From Pseudovibrio brasiliensis (GTDB lineage Bacteria; Pseudomonadota; Alphaproteobacteria; Rhizobiales; Stappiaceae): a DNA stretch of 64,000 nt. A program made the translations under genes and the position numbers. Within the stretch, counting starts at the first letter, position 1, and each line of letters opens with the position of its first letter. Location: the NCBI RefSeq assembly GCF_018282095.1, contig NZ_CP074126.1, positions 4,500,341 to 4,564,340 on the forward strand. The letters are read 5' to 3'. The notes beneath the pieces are model-generated. The model had not been told where the DNA came from. It did no database searches and saw only the letters and a list, made by a program, of their open reading frames with translations. Below are positions 19,292 to 29,208 of the stretch, piece after piece.

Positions 19292-20049
19292 GCCCAGATA
19301 GCCATCCGCAACCCGCGCTCATCACGCCTGAAGTCAGCGGGGAATGGTTCCGCTTGCCCAATCCACAACCGCTCTGCAATCACTGCATTAACAGCAGCAT
19401 CCATCAGATCATCTCGCGCAGCCCCTTTAGGCGGCTTCTGATCCAGAAAGCTGGCGGTATAGTCATACTGCACAAGCAAGTCCCGTCTTGCATCTAAGCC
19501 AGCAGGGAAGCTGCTCCCTTTGACCTTCTTAGGGATCGCAATCGGTTCTTGCCCGTTCAAACGCCAGAAGGCTACCTCAGGATGAACTTCAAACACCAGC
19601 TCTTCCAGCTCAGGTGTCATCAGCTGGTCAATCTCGCGGATTTTCGGAAAGATATGGAATGCCTGTTTGGAGACTTTCTTCGGCGGTGTGGAATGCGCCA
19701 AGGCAGCAGAGCATGCCTCACGATAGTCTTCGCAATAGATCGCAGCTCGTGCCGGAATGGAAAATACCGTCGATTGCCGCATCCCAAGAAGTGGACGAAC
19801 CGCCTTCTCCGGTCCGCGCCCAACACTGCCAATCTGCTCAGGCAGTCCAATCGGCATATCGACTGCAATCTTTTGAGGCTTAAACTCTGAAACCAGCAAC
19901 TCAGCAAAATGTGGGAAGATTTTCACTTCAGAAGGTTGGTCAGACCCAACCCAACGGAAAACAGCGATCCACCCGGCTTTGCAACCATCAACACCAGCCA
20001 CACAGACCGGTGCAGATTGAGCTGTCTCAGGCACGCTCAGGAGCCTCAA
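19288..20049 (-). CDS. DUF429-family protein
   Basis: The 253-residue product matches DUF429: the early GVDGCKAGWIAV motif, a RNase-H-like strand with an acidic residue, and a middle DMPIGLP motif. Members are predicted nucleases or related folds without a proven role. The start at 20049 lies 23 bases inside pdxY, so the two are translationally linked. It ends the ispG-pdxY operon. Confidence 0.8.
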   Translation of the reverse strand: MRLLSVPETAQSAPVCVAGVDGCKAGWIAVFRWVGSDQPSEVKIFPHFAELLVSEFKPQKIAVDMPIGLPEQIGSVGRGPEKAVRPLLGMRQSTVFSIPARAAIYCEDYREACSAALAHSTPPKKVSKQAFHIFPKIREIDQLMTPELEELVFEVHPEVAFWRLNGQEPIAIPKKVKGSSFPAGLDARRDLLVQYDYTASFLDQKPPKGAARDDLMDAAVNAVIAERLWIGQAEPFPADFRRDERGLRMAIWA

Positions 20050-20944
20050 CCACGCGGCGACTATTCACCAATGCCATCGGCTGGATCAGCGGATCCTGAT
20101 GCTCCGAGTAAAGCAAATCATCCGAACCAACTTTCACAGAGCGAGCAACCAGCTCAAAAGTTGAAGCAGTCGCTTTCTTCAGCGCCTCTTCATCACTCTG
20201 GCCACTCAAACTGCGCGCCAGATAAAGCGCTGCCAGCAAATCGCCAGTGCCATGCGGAGCGCCCTGCACTTCTGCATGCTCAATCGCCAGACTTCCACGC
20301 GGGCCAACCAGCAGGTTGGAAATGGAATTACGCCGGATCGCAGGAGAAGACGTCACAATCGTCCGCTCCACCTGCAGCGTACGCGCTGCCGCAACAGCTT
20401 CATTTTCCATCTCCGTACCAAACCCACTCAGCCACGCAAGCTCATAGCGGTTTGGCGTAATAACATCTGCCAAAGGCAACAGCTGATCGCGAATAGCTTC
20501 AGCGATAGGCTCAGCAACATAAAGCCCGCCTTTATCACCGATCACAGGATCGCAGAGATAAACCGCATCTTCGTTACGGCTCTTCACCTCTTCCACGATC
20601 TTCGCCACCTCAGTAACCTGTGCTGCGTTTGCCATGTAACCAGAGATGACGCCTTTGACGGAGCTTAGCCGGTCACTGACACAAATCTGCTGGGCAATCT
20701 GTGTAAACGCTTCTTCACTGGCGGAAATTCGTTCACCTGCACCTTGTCCAGGATGCCACGGCAGCAAAATAGTAGGCAACATCCAGACATTGAAACCCAT
20801 GCGCTCCAGTGCAAACACAGCGCTACGCGTGCCAACACAGCCACTGACGACCTGCGAGGAGATCACCAGAACCGAAGGTTTTTCCTTCGGTGCATTGTCT
20901 CTGATTTTATGCTCTACTTTTTTGACAAACCGCTCAAGCGACAT
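20027..20944 (-). CDS. pdxY: pyridoxal kinase
   Basis: Ribokinase-family kinase that phosphorylates pyridoxal to pyridoxal 5'-phosphate in the vitamin B6 salvage route. The 305 residues include the substrate-binding SSQVVSGCVGTRSA near the start, DPVIGD, TPNRYE, and the catalytic-loop GTGD (about residues 227-230). Its ATG is immediately after the ispG stop, so the two are cotranscribed. PdxY and PdxK are hard to tell apart by eye. Confidence 0.92.
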   Translation of the reverse strand: MSLERFVKKVEHKIRDNAPKEKPSVLVISSQVVSGCVGTRSAVFALERMGFNVWMLPTILLPWHPGQGAGERISASEEAFTQIAQQICVSDRLSSVKGVISGYMANAAQVTEVAKIVEEVKSRNEDAVYLCDPVIGDKGGLYVAEPIAEAIRDQLLPLADVITPNRYELAWLSGFGTEMENEAVAAARTLQVERTIVTSSPAIRRNSISNLLVGPRGSLAIEHAEVQGAPHGTGDLLAALYLARSLSGQSDEEALKKATASTFELVARSVKVGSDDLLYSEHQDPLIQPMALVNSRRVVEAPERA

Positions 20945-22222
20945 CTAGGAAATCTCGTGTTCTGAAGAAACGCCGGTACCATAGCGCTTCTCGATATAAT
21001 CCAGAACCATCGCTTTAAATTCATTAGCGATGTTCGGCCCACGCAGGGTAACAGTTTTAACACCGTCAACAAACACAGGTGCAGCAGGTGTTTCACCCGT
21101 ACCCGGCAGGGAAATACCAATGTCAGCGTGCTTGGATTCACCCGGACCATTCACGATACAGCCCATAACCGCAACGTTGAGCTCTTCAACACCCGGATAC
21201 TGTTCACGCCATTTCGGCATGCTCTCGCGAATATGTTCTTGAATATCCTGTGCCAACTCCTGGAAGACGGTGGAAGTTGTACGGCCACAGCCCGGACATG
21301 CCGCAACAATCGGCACAAAGCTGCGGAAGCCCATAGTCTGCAACAATTCCTGAGAAACCTGAACCTCACGGGTACGATCACCACCCGGCTCAGGTGTCAG
21401 AGAAATACGAATAGTATCACCAATACCCTGCTGTAGCAGAATGCCCATGGAGGCAGAAGAAGCCACAATACCCTTCGTTCCCATGCCAGCTTCAGTCAGA
21501 CCAAGGTGAAGCGCATAATCACAGCGCTGCGCCAGATCGGTGTAAACAGCAATCAGATCCTGAACCTGAGACACCTTCGCGGACAAGATGATCTTATCGC
21601 GGCCAAGTCCCAGCTCTTCAGCACGTTGAGCAGATAGCAAACCAGACTGACAAATCGCTTCCCGCATCACTTCCTGCGCAGTCAGCGGAGAGCCCTCTTC
21701 CTGGTTTTTGTCCATCAGATGGGTCAGCAGCTCTTGATCAAGAGAGCCCCAGTTCACGCCAATGCGCACAGGCTTATCGTGCTTCATCGCCATTTCGATG
21801 ATCTGACCGAACTGCTTATCCTTCTTGGTTTTGAAACCAACGTTCCCCGGGTTGATCCGGTACTTGTCGAGCGCTTCAGCACAATCAGGATGATCTGCGA
21901 GCAGCTTGTGCCCGATGTAATGGAAGTCACCAACCAGCGGAACATTGACACCGATGCGCTGTAAACGCTCTTTAATACGCGGCACAGCAGCGGCAGCTTC
22001 ATCACGGTCAACCGTAATACGTACCAGCTCAGAGCCAGCACGCGCCAATGCAGACACCTGCGCGACAGTGGAATCCACGTCTGCAGTATCGGTATTAGTC
22101 ATGGACTGAACAACAACAGGCGCTTCACCGCCAACAATCACCCCACCAACGTCGACAGCCACAGAACGACGGCGCGGAAACGGGGAAGAAATATAGGTTT
22201 GGCTCTTGTTAGTCATGATCAT
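20945..22222 (-). CDS. ispG: 4-hydroxy-3-methylbut-2-enyl diphosphate synthase
   Basis: The penultimate step of the MEP isoprenoid pathway; it reduces ME-cPP using a 4Fe-4S cluster. The 425 residues include the VQSMTNT motif near the start and the cluster ligands in CPGCGRT and CIVNGPGE. The start ATG at 22222 may be replaced by a nearby ATG. It heads an operon with pdxY and a DUF429 gene. Confidence 0.96.
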   Translation of the reverse strand: MIMTNKSQTYISSPFPRRRSVAVDVGGVIVGGEAPVVVQSMTNTDTADVDSTVAQVSALARAGSELVRITVDRDEAAAAVPRIKERLQRIGVNVPLVGDFHYIGHKLLADHPDCAEALDKYRINPGNVGFKTKKDKQFGQIIEMAMKHDKPVRIGVNWGSLDQELLTHLMDKNQEEGSPLTAQEVMREAICQSGLLSAQRAEELGLGRDKIILSAKVSQVQDLIAVYTDLAQRCDYALHLGLTEAGMGTKGIVASSASMGILLQQGIGDTIRISLTPEPGGDRTREVQVSQELLQTMGFRSFVPIVAACPGCGRTTSTVFQELAQDIQEHIRESMPKWREQYPGVEELNVAVMGCIVNGPGESKHADIGISLPGTGETPAAPVFVDGVKTVTLRGPNIANEFKAMVLDYIEKRYGTGVSSEHEIS

Positions 22223-22357
22223 TCCACTGGGATAAATCTTTAGGCAAGCAAGTGCAGCATGCAGCCCGCCCTGTCAACTTTTTAGCGCACTCTCAACTCA
22301 GTTTGATGTCATCTCCAGACACCATCATGCTCCCCAAGATTTCACAGTAAACCTCTC

Positions 22358-22391
22358 CCCGGAATGATGCTAGGTCCTCAGCATCATCGGG
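22358..22391. promoter_or_regulatory. inverted repeat between ispG and bdhA
   Basis: In the 371-base gap between divergent ispG and bdhA, ATGATGCT (22364-22371) and AGCATCAT (22380-22387) are a perfect repeat around an eight-base loop; CCCG and CGGG extend it outward with a two-base bulge. No T-run follows on either strand, so it is not an ordinary terminator. It may be an operator or a transcript hairpin. Nothing else stands out in the gap. Confidence 0.3.
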
Positions 22392-22593
22392 AAACACAAA
22401 ATGCCAGAGAGCTTTTGACGCAACGCACGCATCTCTAACCTTACATTAAGGACAAAAGACAGATTGGCCGTCACTTCTGACCTTTTTGCACTGCACGCTA
22501 GATAACTATGCTTTTTGCTAATGCAACCAGACTAAAAAGTGGCGCAAGCTCGCACCAACTCATTTTTCAATACATTTGGTCAGGAGACTCAAA

Positions 22594-23376
22594 ATGCTCT
22601 CAGGGAAAACCGCTGTAATCACAGGCTCCACCTCCGGCATCGGCCTTGCCTATGCCCGTGCAATGGCGGAGCAAGGCGCCAACATCATGATCAACGGCTT
22701 TGGGGATGCAGACGCAATTGAGAAAGAGCGCGCAGGTATCGAAGCCGACTTTGGCGTGAAATGCGTTTACTCTTCAGCAGATATGACCAAACCTGACGAA
22801 ATTCACGCCATGATCCACGAGGCACACAAAACCCTTGGCTCTGTCGATGTTTTGGTCAACAACGCAGGTATTCAGCACGTTGAAGCGATTGAACATTTCC
22901 CGGTTGAAAAGTGGGATGCCATCATCGCGATCAACCTGTCATCCGCATTCCACACCATCCGTACGGCAGTGCCTTACATGCGCGAAGCGGGCTGGGGCCG
23001 TATCATCAACACCGCCTCCGCACATGCCCTAGTGGCTTCTCCGTTCAAAGCAGCCTACGTCTCAGCCAAACACGGCATCGCAGGCTTGACCAAAACAGTT
23101 GCGCTGGAAGTGGCAGAAAATAACATTACGGTGAATGCCATCTGCCCGGGTTATGTCTGGACTCCTCTCGTCGAGAAGCAAATCCCAGACACTATGAAAG
23201 CTCGCAACATGACGGAGGAGCAGGTGAAAAAAGAAGTCCTGCTAGCCGCACAGCCAACCAAAGAATTCGTAACCGTAGATCAGGTTGCTGGTCTTGCCGT
23301 GTTCTTGTGCTCTGATACAGCAGCTTCAATCACTGGCACGCTGTTGCCAATTGATGGTGGCTGGACAGCTCAATAA
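22594..23376 (+). CDS. bdhA: 3-hydroxybutyrate dehydrogenase
   Basis: Short-chain dehydrogenase that interconverts 3-hydroxybutyrate and acetoacetate with NAD. From the ATG at 22594, which follows CAGGAGA, it has 260 residues. The cofactor loop TGSTSGIG is at about residues 9-16, the NNAG at about 89-92, and the catalytic Y-x3-K (YVSAK) near 153-157. The length and the C-terminal LPIDGGWTAQ fit BdhA. The next gene, a patatin-like protein, starts 52 bases downstream; both may take part in polyhydroxybutyrate use. Confidence 0.9.
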   Translation: MLSGKTAVITGSTSGIGLAYARAMAEQGANIMINGFGDADAIEKERAGIEADFGVKCVYSSADMTKPDEIHAMIHEAHKTLGSVDVLVNNAGIQHVEAIEHFPVEKWDAIIAINLSSAFHTIRTAVPYMREAGWGRIINTASAHALVASPFKAAYVSAKHGIAGLTKTVALEVAENNITVNAICPGYVWTPLVEKQIPDTMKARNMTEEQVKKEVLLAAQPTKEFVTVDQVAGLAVFLCSDTAASITGTLLPIDGGWTAQ

Positions 23377-23428
23377 CCAAACCTATGATTTCCCAGCTGT
23401 TCTAATCTGGCGACCCACGGAGGTCCAT

Positions 23429-24469
23429 ATGGCAACGCCTCGGAAGACTGCAAAGAAAGAACGGAAGAAAATCAATCTAGCCTTACAAGGTGGAGGAGCC
23501 CACGGCGCCTTCACCTGGGGTGTTCTGGATTGGCTCCTGGAAAACGAAGACTGGGAAATCATCGGCATTTCAGGCACTAGCGCCGGTGCCATGAACGCCG
23601 TTGTGATGGCAGATGGCCTCGTGGAAGGCGGTCAGGAAGGTGCTCGCAAAGCCCTCACCCGCTTCTGGAAGTCAGTCAGCGCAGCTGGTGAAACCAGCCC
23701 GTTCCAGCGCAACCCGCTGGATGTGTTCATGGGAAACTGGAGCTTGGACAACTCCCCCATGTACCTCGCCTGGGATCTCGCTTCACGCGTTGTCTCGCCA
23801 TACCAGCTCAATCCTATGAACTACAATCCGCTCCGTGATCTCGTCGAACAGCAGATCAACTTCGAACGTGTTCGTAGCTGTAAGGAAGTGGATGTCTACG
23901 TCGCTGCCACCAATGTGCGCACAGGGAAAATCAAAATCTTCGCCAATGACGAGCTGACACTCGACGCTGTTATGGCCTCCTCTGCCTTGCCACATATGTA
24001 CCAAGCCGTCGAAATTGGAGACGAAGCGTATTGGGACGGCGGCTTCATGGGCAACCCGCCGCTCTTTCCTTTGTTCAAACAAGGTGGACACACCGACGTT
24101 CTGCTCATCCAGATCAACCCGGTTGAAAGAAACGAGCTGCCGCACACCGCCCAGGAAATCTCAGAGCGCCTGAACGAGATCACATTCAACTCCACCTTAT
24201 TACGCGAGCTGCGTGCGATCGAGTTTGTGACCCGACTGATTCAGGAAGGTCGTCTGGACACGGACCAATACACCCGCGTGTTCATGCATCGCATCGAAGC
24301 AACAAAGGATTTAGCCCCATTTGGCGCTTCATCAAAATTAAATCCACAATGGGAATTTGTTGAATTGCTCCACGACATCGGTAGGCAGGCAGCTAAAAAA
24401 TGGGCCCACGATAACTACGACCATATTGGCAAACAAAGCACGCTCAACCTCGATCACGAGTTTAACTGA
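23429..24469 (+). CDS. patatin-like phospholipase
   Basis: From ATG 23429, which follows GGAGG, the product has 346 residues. The basic start (ATPRKTAKKERKK) precedes the patatin fold: oxyanion loop GGGAHGAF, nucleophile motif GTSAG (the serine is catalytic) and the dyad aspartate in DGGF. Patatin enzymes cleave acyl esters. Its position after bdhA suggests a role in storage-polymer or lipid mobilisation, but the substrate is inferred only. Confidence 0.88.
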   Translation: MATPRKTAKKERKKINLALQGGGAHGAFTWGVLDWLLENEDWEIIGISGTSAGAMNAVVMADGLVEGGQEGARKALTRFWKSVSAAGETSPFQRNPLDVFMGNWSLDNSPMYLAWDLASRVVSPYQLNPMNYNPLRDLVEQQINFERVRSCKEVDVYVAATNVRTGKIKIFANDELTLDAVMASSALPHMYQAVEIGDEAYWDGGFMGNPPLFPLFKQGGHTDVLLIQINPVERNELPHTAQEISERLNEITFNSTLLRELRAIEFVTRLIQEGRLDTDQYTRVFMHRIEATKDLAPFGASSKLNPQWEFVELLHDIGRQAAKKWAHDNYDHIGKQSTLNLDHEFN

Positions 24470-24682
24470 GCGTAAACGCAATGGTTAACACTCCCAAACC
24501 GCGTTGCAAATTGCGAAGCAGCAAAGGTAATCAAGCTGTAAAATTAACCTGCATTTGGGATGAAAACGACGCAGTCACCCCAGATCTTGTGCCAAATATC
24601 TCTCGCAAAACTGGCACAGCTTTTGCTCTTAAATAAGCAGCTGATATCAAGGTACTGCGTAATCAGCTTTAGAGAATATAGA

Positions 24683-24719
24683 GAGGGTTTTTGAGCGTTC
24701 TTTCAAAGCCCTCTTTTTC
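24683..24719 (+). terminator. terminator-like hairpin downstream of the patatin gene
   Basis: GAGGGTTTT and AAAGCCCTC pair (one G-T pair) and are followed by TTTTTCTTT. It lies about 210 bases past the patatin stop, so it could end a long 3' untranslated region or a small RNA. Confidence 0.65.
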
Positions 24720-24795
24720 TTTGGCCAATGCATCCACGCTACACACAGGCCTATTCGAAAAAAATCGTTTTATCCCTAAAAAACTCTTTCAAAAA

Positions 24796-24850
24796 AATCA
24801 GCGTGCCAACCTTTTGGCAAGATTTTGGCGTTAGGAAAGACACGCTGATT
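24796..24850. repeat. nested inverted repeats in a non-coding region
   Basis: AATCAGCGTG (24796-24805) and CACGCTGATT (24841-24850) are a perfect ten-base inverted repeat. Inside it, TGCCAA-CCTT-TTGGCA (24804-24819) forms a second hairpin. The 574-base gap between the patatin and YkuD genes holds this element and the terminator above; short open frames here do not look coding. Confidence 0.4.
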
Positions 24851-25043
24851 GTTGAGTTATGCGTATTCAGCGCTACGGCGGGAGAAGCAGGCGTTTGCGA
24901 CCCGACTTGCTTCTTCCGCTCACAAGCCTTCAAGCACATCTCTTAACCCTTGATTTAGTAAGGAACCCTCGCTCTAGCAAGGGCAAAGGGCCTTATTCGA
25001 CGGATATCACACCACGATCCGCGTTACACGTAAAGAGTGTTCA

Positions 25044-25478
25044 CTATTTCACGATTACAATCTTAGCGTTTGAAGGCCCATTCGCCTGAATCAAACTAAA
25101 CAGCCTCTTCGCATTTTTCGGGTGCAACCGAACACAACCATGCGACGCAGGCGCTCCCAACCGCTTGACCACATCCGTTCCATGAATGGCATAGCCTTTG
25201 TAGAAGAACACTGAGTAAGGCATCGGAGCGCCATTGTACTTCCTGGAGAAATAACGCTTATGCATCCGGGTTGGCTTAAAAGTTCCCACGGGCGTCCTGT
25301 ACCCACGCCGCGCGGTCGAGACAGGCCATGAGTGACGCACCTTCCCATCGACAAAAATCCGCATGGTTTGTTCGGAGATATCAATTTTGGCCAGCACTTT
25401 GGAAGACGAAGCCTTCGCTGGCACCATAAGAAGTAAACAAATAAACAGCAGTCCAGAGATAGTAATTATTGTACGCAT
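25044..25478 (-). CDS. YkuD-type L,D-transpeptidase
   Basis: A 144-residue exported protein: a signal peptide at residues 1-23, then a compact YkuD domain. The catalytic motif is complete, with the HGTD histidine and the nucleophile cysteine in SHGCVRL about 20 residues later. Such enzymes make 3-3 crosslinks in peptidoglycan or attach proteins to it. This is the second L,D-transpeptidase of the window and, unlike the YafK-type lipoprotein, has no extra domain. Confidence 0.88.
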   Translation of the reverse strand: MRTIITISGLLFICLLLMVPAKASSSKVLAKIDISEQTMRIFVDGKVRHSWPVSTARRGYRTPVGTFKPTRMHKRYFSRKYNGAPMPYSVFFYKGYAIHGTDVVKRLGAPASHGCVRLHPKNAKRLFSLIQANGPSNAKIVIVK

Positions 25479-25733
25479 ACTGAAGCCCCCTCACTCAACT
25501 CAATACTCATCGTGAACTAACACGAGCCCTAACCTGAGTCTTTCATTAAGTTATTCTAAGGGGATTATTACCGACGAAGACAAAGCTGATACTTCAATAA
25601 TGAGGTAATACAACTCTCAATATCAATACTGCATACATGCCTCTGTTTTCATGAATATACACCCAGCTTCACTTCAAGCAGTGTTTTATTTTTAGATAGC
25701 TAGATGAAAACTCACCACGAGCAACTAAAAGAA

Positions 25734-25757
25734 AAGCCCGGAACCAGATCCGGGCTT
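25734..25757 (-). terminator. terminator of the MipA-like gene
   Basis: AAGCCCGGA and TCCGGGCTT form a nine-base stem; reading the minus strand it is followed by TTCTTTTAG. It lies 34 bases past the stop of the MipA-like gene. The rest of the 312-base gap up to the YkuD gene shows nothing else. Confidence 0.8.
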
Positions 25758-25790
25758 CATTCATAAATCGATCTGTAAGCGCTAGTCGCT

Positions 25791-26573
25791 CTAGAACATG
25801 TCCCAGGCAAAGCGATAGGTGGCGCCAAAACCAACGGACCACATGTTATCGTTCTGAGTGATAGGGCTATCCGCAGCCTCACCAATCAAACGATCATATC
25901 CACCCTGCAGGTGTAAACCAATTGTGTCGGTGAGTGCATAACTTGCACGAACGACACCGCCAACGCTCTTAAACCCACCTTCAGCAGTATACGGGCCTCC
26001 AGCAACCCCAGCCGGCACGCTGAAATAAGTGTTCATGTAAGAGCCGTCCGCTGCATCAACACGCGGACCGAACACAAATGTCAGGCGGTCAGTTACCTCA
26101 GTAATCACATCGATACCGGCACGACCAACAAATCCACGGTGACCGTTAAAGCCATGGCGCACTTCAATAAAGGCACGGAACCAATCATGACGGAAACCAC
26201 CACCAAGACCAATTTCACCAGCCCAAGGCACACGGCTCGTACCATCCAAAGATCTGGAATCTGAGGGATTACGCTCACCTACAAAGCCAAAGGATGGGTA
26301 GATAAAGATACCCTGCGTTTCCCCTTCTTTCACCTGACCAAAGCCTGGCAGATAAAACCTGGAAAAGGCAATCAACGGCAACGGGTAGATGATGTACTCA
26401 TCGGCGCCGTCATATTTTGGATTAACAAATCCAGCAACACCGATATCCATTACGTATCTCTTGCTGGCTTGCTCGTCAGTCAGATCGCCCGGCGTGAAAT
26501 TATCTTCTGCCAGCGCGTGACTGGAAACGGAAGCAAGCGCTAAGCCTGCAAGAATACGAAATGAGGCGGTCAT
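25791..26573 (-). CDS. MipA/OmpV-family outer-membrane protein
   Basis: From the ATG at 26573 the product is 260 residues with a signal peptide (MTASFRILAG, cleavage near ALAE). The body is an alternating beta-barrel pattern ending in a terminal phenylalanine (FAWDMF), as expected for an outer-membrane protein. GGGFRHDWFRAF and similar strands fit the MipA/OmpV family, first described as a scaffold for murein enzymes. An upstream in-frame ATG at 26600 is less likely. Confidence 0.82.
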   Translation of the reverse strand: MTASFRILAGLALASVSSHALAEDNFTPGDLTDEQASKRYVMDIGVAGFVNPKYDGADEYIIYPLPLIAFSRFYLPGFGQVKEGETQGIFIYPSFGFVGERNPSDSRSLDGTSRVPWAGEIGLGGGFRHDWFRAFIEVRHGFNGHRGFVGRAGIDVITEVTDRLTFVFGPRVDAADGSYMNTYFSVPAGVAGGPYTAEGGFKSVGGVVRASYALTDTIGLHLQGGYDRLIGEAADSPITQNDNMWSVGFGATYRFAWDMF

Positions 26574-27018
26574 AGGTGCAGCCTTGATCGGAAGAAACAA
26601 TTACCACTTATGATATACGTTTTAACCCGATTTGCAGACCTGTAGTTTCAGGAGTTTTCTACAGACTGTTGCGCATAGGCACCACAAAAATGAACCAGAG
26701 ACAGTTTTTTCATCCCTTTTCACATTGGGTGAGTAAAACATGGTCATCAATTCCACGTGAAGCTGGCGCATTTTCTTCAATATCTTCAGTAAACACCCCG
26801 ATGAAAAGCCCAGTTGAATCAAAGAGCACACAATCTTTGCAGATATTTTCCTAGGCTTCTGGACAAACGCAACGTCAATTTCAAATATTGGGAAAAATAA
26901 TCCGCTTGGTTTCAGAGCCTATGCCGATTATTCCTAGAAAATTCAGTGATAGTGGCTGTTTCTCTATCCAACACGAAACAAAAACAAAGCCCCCAGCCAT
27001 TTGAAAGGTGCCAAACAC
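26574..27018. other. non-coding gap before sdaA
   Basis: This AT-rich stretch of about 440 bases lies between the divergent starts of the MipA-like gene and sdaA. Short frames on both strands have no recognisable content. I could not fix a promoter, RNA or repeat in it. Confidence 0.5.
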
Positions 27019-28434
27019 ATGTTTCTCAGTGTCTTTGAAATTTTCAAGATCGGCATTGGCCCGTCATCATCCCACACAATGGGCCCCATGACCGCCGCTG
27101 CACGTTTTCTGGATGAACTGAGAGATGGACGACGGATATGGCCCGGCGCCGGCGCACCAAAGCGCCTCCGCTGCACACTTCATGGCTCCCTTGCATGGAC
27201 AGGCAAAGGCCACGCAACAGACAGAGCCGTTGTACTGGGATTGGCAGGCTGCACCCCGGAAACATTGGATCCTGATGAAGCCGAAGCCCTTGAGAAGAAG
27301 ATCGCCAAGGAAAAGAAAGTTCACCTGCCAGACTTACCTGAGCTGGATTTCGATCCGGACAAAGACGTGGTCTTCGATTTCGAAAAGAACCTGCCCGGCC
27401 ACGCAAACGGCATGGTGATCGAAGCATACGATGCTCAGGATCGCCTCCACCTGCAGGAAACCTTTTACTCCATCGGCGGTGGTTTCGTTCTGACGGAAGA
27501 AGAGCTTGACCGCATGAAAGCAGCGGAAGCGGCTGGCAATGACGCTCCCGATGAAATCAAAGGCATGCCTTATCCATTTGCCACAGCAAAAGAAATGCTG
27601 GAGATGGGTCAGAAATCCGGCAAAACCATCGCTCAGATGAAACGCGCCAACGAGATCACCTCGCTTGACCCACAAGAGCTGGACAGCAAGCTCTGGCAAA
27701 TCTGGGAAGTTATGGACGGCTGCATGGAGCGTGGCCTCAACACGGAAGGTGAGCTACCGGGCGGACTGACCGTAAAACGCCGCGCAGCAGCTATCAAGCA
27801 GCAGTTGGAAGATGAGCGCGGCAACAACATGAGCATGCCTCATGTCGCCAACGACTGGCTCTCCGTTTACGCCATGGCTGTGAATGAAGAAAACGCAGCA
27901 GGCGGTAAAGTCGTCACCGCGCCGACCAATGGCGCTGCTGGCGTTATTCCGGCAACCGTCAAATATTATCGCGAACATTGCCCGGGCAGCAATGATGAAG
28001 GCATCAAAACCTTCCTGCTCACCGCAGCAGCAGTTGGCGGCATCATCAAACACAACGCCTCTATCTCCGGCGCGGAAGTGGGGTGTCAGGGCGAAGTCGG
28101 CTCAGCAGCAGCTATGGCAGCGGCAGGTCTCTGTGCAGCTCTTGGCGGCACCAATGAGCAGATTGAAAACGCGGCAGAGATCGCGCTGGAGCATCACTTA
28201 GGCATGACCTGTGACCCAGTTGGTGGCCTCGTTCAGGTACCATGCATTGAGCGCAATGGCCTTGGTGCCATCAAAGCAGTTTCAGCGGCCTCACTGGCAC
28301 TGCGCGGCGACGGCTCTCACTACATGCCCCTCGACAACTGCGTAGAAGCCATGCGCCAAACCGGCGTTGAAATGAACGACAAGTACAAAGAAACCAGTAA
28401 AGGCGGTCTGGCAGTCAACCTGCCAGAATGCTGA
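27019..28434 (+). CDS. sdaA: L-serine ammonia-lyase (iron-sulfur type)
   Basis: Deaminates L-serine to pyruvate and ammonia using a 4Fe-4S cluster. From ATG 27019 ([12 protein letters not shown]) it is 471 residues, the length of single-chain SdaA. The start has the family's [13 protein letters not shown] motif; cluster cysteines are in the C-terminal half ([23 protein letters not shown]). A TTG six codons upstream is in frame but unlikely. It converges with mnmD, only four bases apart. Confidence 0.95.
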   Translation: MFLSVFEIFKIGIGPSSSHTMGPMTAAARFLDELRDGRRIWPGAGAPKRLRCTLHGSLAWTGKGHATDRAVVLGLAGCTPETLDPDEAEALEKKIAKEKKVHLPDLPELDFDPDKDVVFDFEKNLPGHANGMVIEAYDAQDRLHLQETFYSIGGGFVLTEEELDRMKAAEAAGNDAPDEIKGMPYPFATAKEMLEMGQKSGKTIAQMKRANEITSLDPQELDSKLWQIWEVMDGCMERGLNTEGELPGGLTVKRRAAAIKQQLEDERGNNMSMPHVANDWLSVYAMAVNEENAAGGKVVTAPTNGAAGVIPATVKYYREHCPGSNDEGIKTFLLTAAAVGGIIKHNASISGAEVGCQGEVGSAAAMAAAGLCAALGGTNEQIENAAEIALEHHLGMTCDPVGGLVQVPCIERNGLGAIKAVSAASLALRGDGSHYMPLDNCVEAMRQTGVEMNDKYKETSKGGLAVNLPEC

Positions 28435-28438
28435 TCAA

Positions 28439-29140
28439 TCAAGCTTCGGTGGCGGCAGGTTTCTGCCCCACCATCATCTGGCGTTTGGTGCCATAGCCTT
28501 TGATGCGCTCAACATCAAAGCCCGCAGTCTGCAAGTTGCGGCGGACCCATCCGGCAGCGGTGTAGGTGCCAAACGTACCGCCAACAGCAGTTTTCTCACC
28601 AACAGCCAACATCAAATCCCGGCCCCAAAGTTCCGGGTTCCGTGCCGGATTGAAGCCATCCAGGAACCAGGCATCCACTGGGAATGACAGCGTAGGCAGC
28701 ATTTCGCGCGCATCACCAACACCCAACAGCAGCCGCACTCCATCAATGGTAATTGGATTCCACCCCGGCTGAGGGTTCCACGCTGCCAGAAGTTTATCTT
28801 TGAGAGTTTTAAGCTCAGGCCATTGAGAAAGCGCTTTGTCGATCTCTGCCGCATCCATCGGATAGAGCTCAAACGAAACATAAGTCAGCTTCGTCCGCTC
28901 CGCCTCAGGCAAGCTTAGCAAAAGCTCCAGAGTGGCCAGAAAATTAAGTCCGGTTCCAAATCCCAACTCAGCAATGGTAAATGACGGGGCACCCTTCCAG
29001 CGTTCTGGAAGCTTGTTACCCTGCAGAAATACGTAGCGCGTTTCGCCTAATCCACCGGCTTTGGAGTAATAAGTATCTCCAAACTGCGACGCATACGGCA
29101 CATTCGCATCATCCCATTCCAATTTTGGGCGCTCTGTCAT
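28439..29140 (-). CDS. mnmD: tRNA 5-methylaminomethyl-2-thiouridine methyltransferase MnmD
   Basis: A 233-residue stand-alone version of the methyltransferase half of MnmC. It carries out the last methylation of mnm5s2U34 in tRNAs for Lys, Glu and Gln. The core has ELGFGTGLNFL (SAM binding), and the WFLDGFNPARNPELW signature typical of this family. The oxidase half of E. coli MnmC is absent here; an FAD oxidase gene lies divergently 68 bases away. Confidence 0.92.
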   Translation of the reverse strand: MTERPKLEWDDANVPYASQFGDTYYSKAGGLGETRYVFLQGNKLPERWKGAPSFTIAELGFGTGLNFLATLELLLSLPEAERTKLTYVSFELYPMDAAEIDKALSQWPELKTLKDKLLAAWNPQPGWNPITIDGVRLLLGVGDAREMLPTLSFPVDAWFLDGFNPARNPELWGRDLMLAVGEKTAVGGTFGTYTAAGWVRRNLQTAGFDVERIKGYGTKRQMMVGQKPAATEA

Positions 29141-29208
29141 ATGTCTAAGCCAAATCTCTAACGTACAAATCGGTTGGGCTTATACCCCAACCTGGGAAAT
29201 AAAAAAAC

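Noticed and set aside
24728-24946. Short frames on both strands in the patatin-ykuD gap
   Set aside because: They overlap each other across the inverted repeats and show no coding character.
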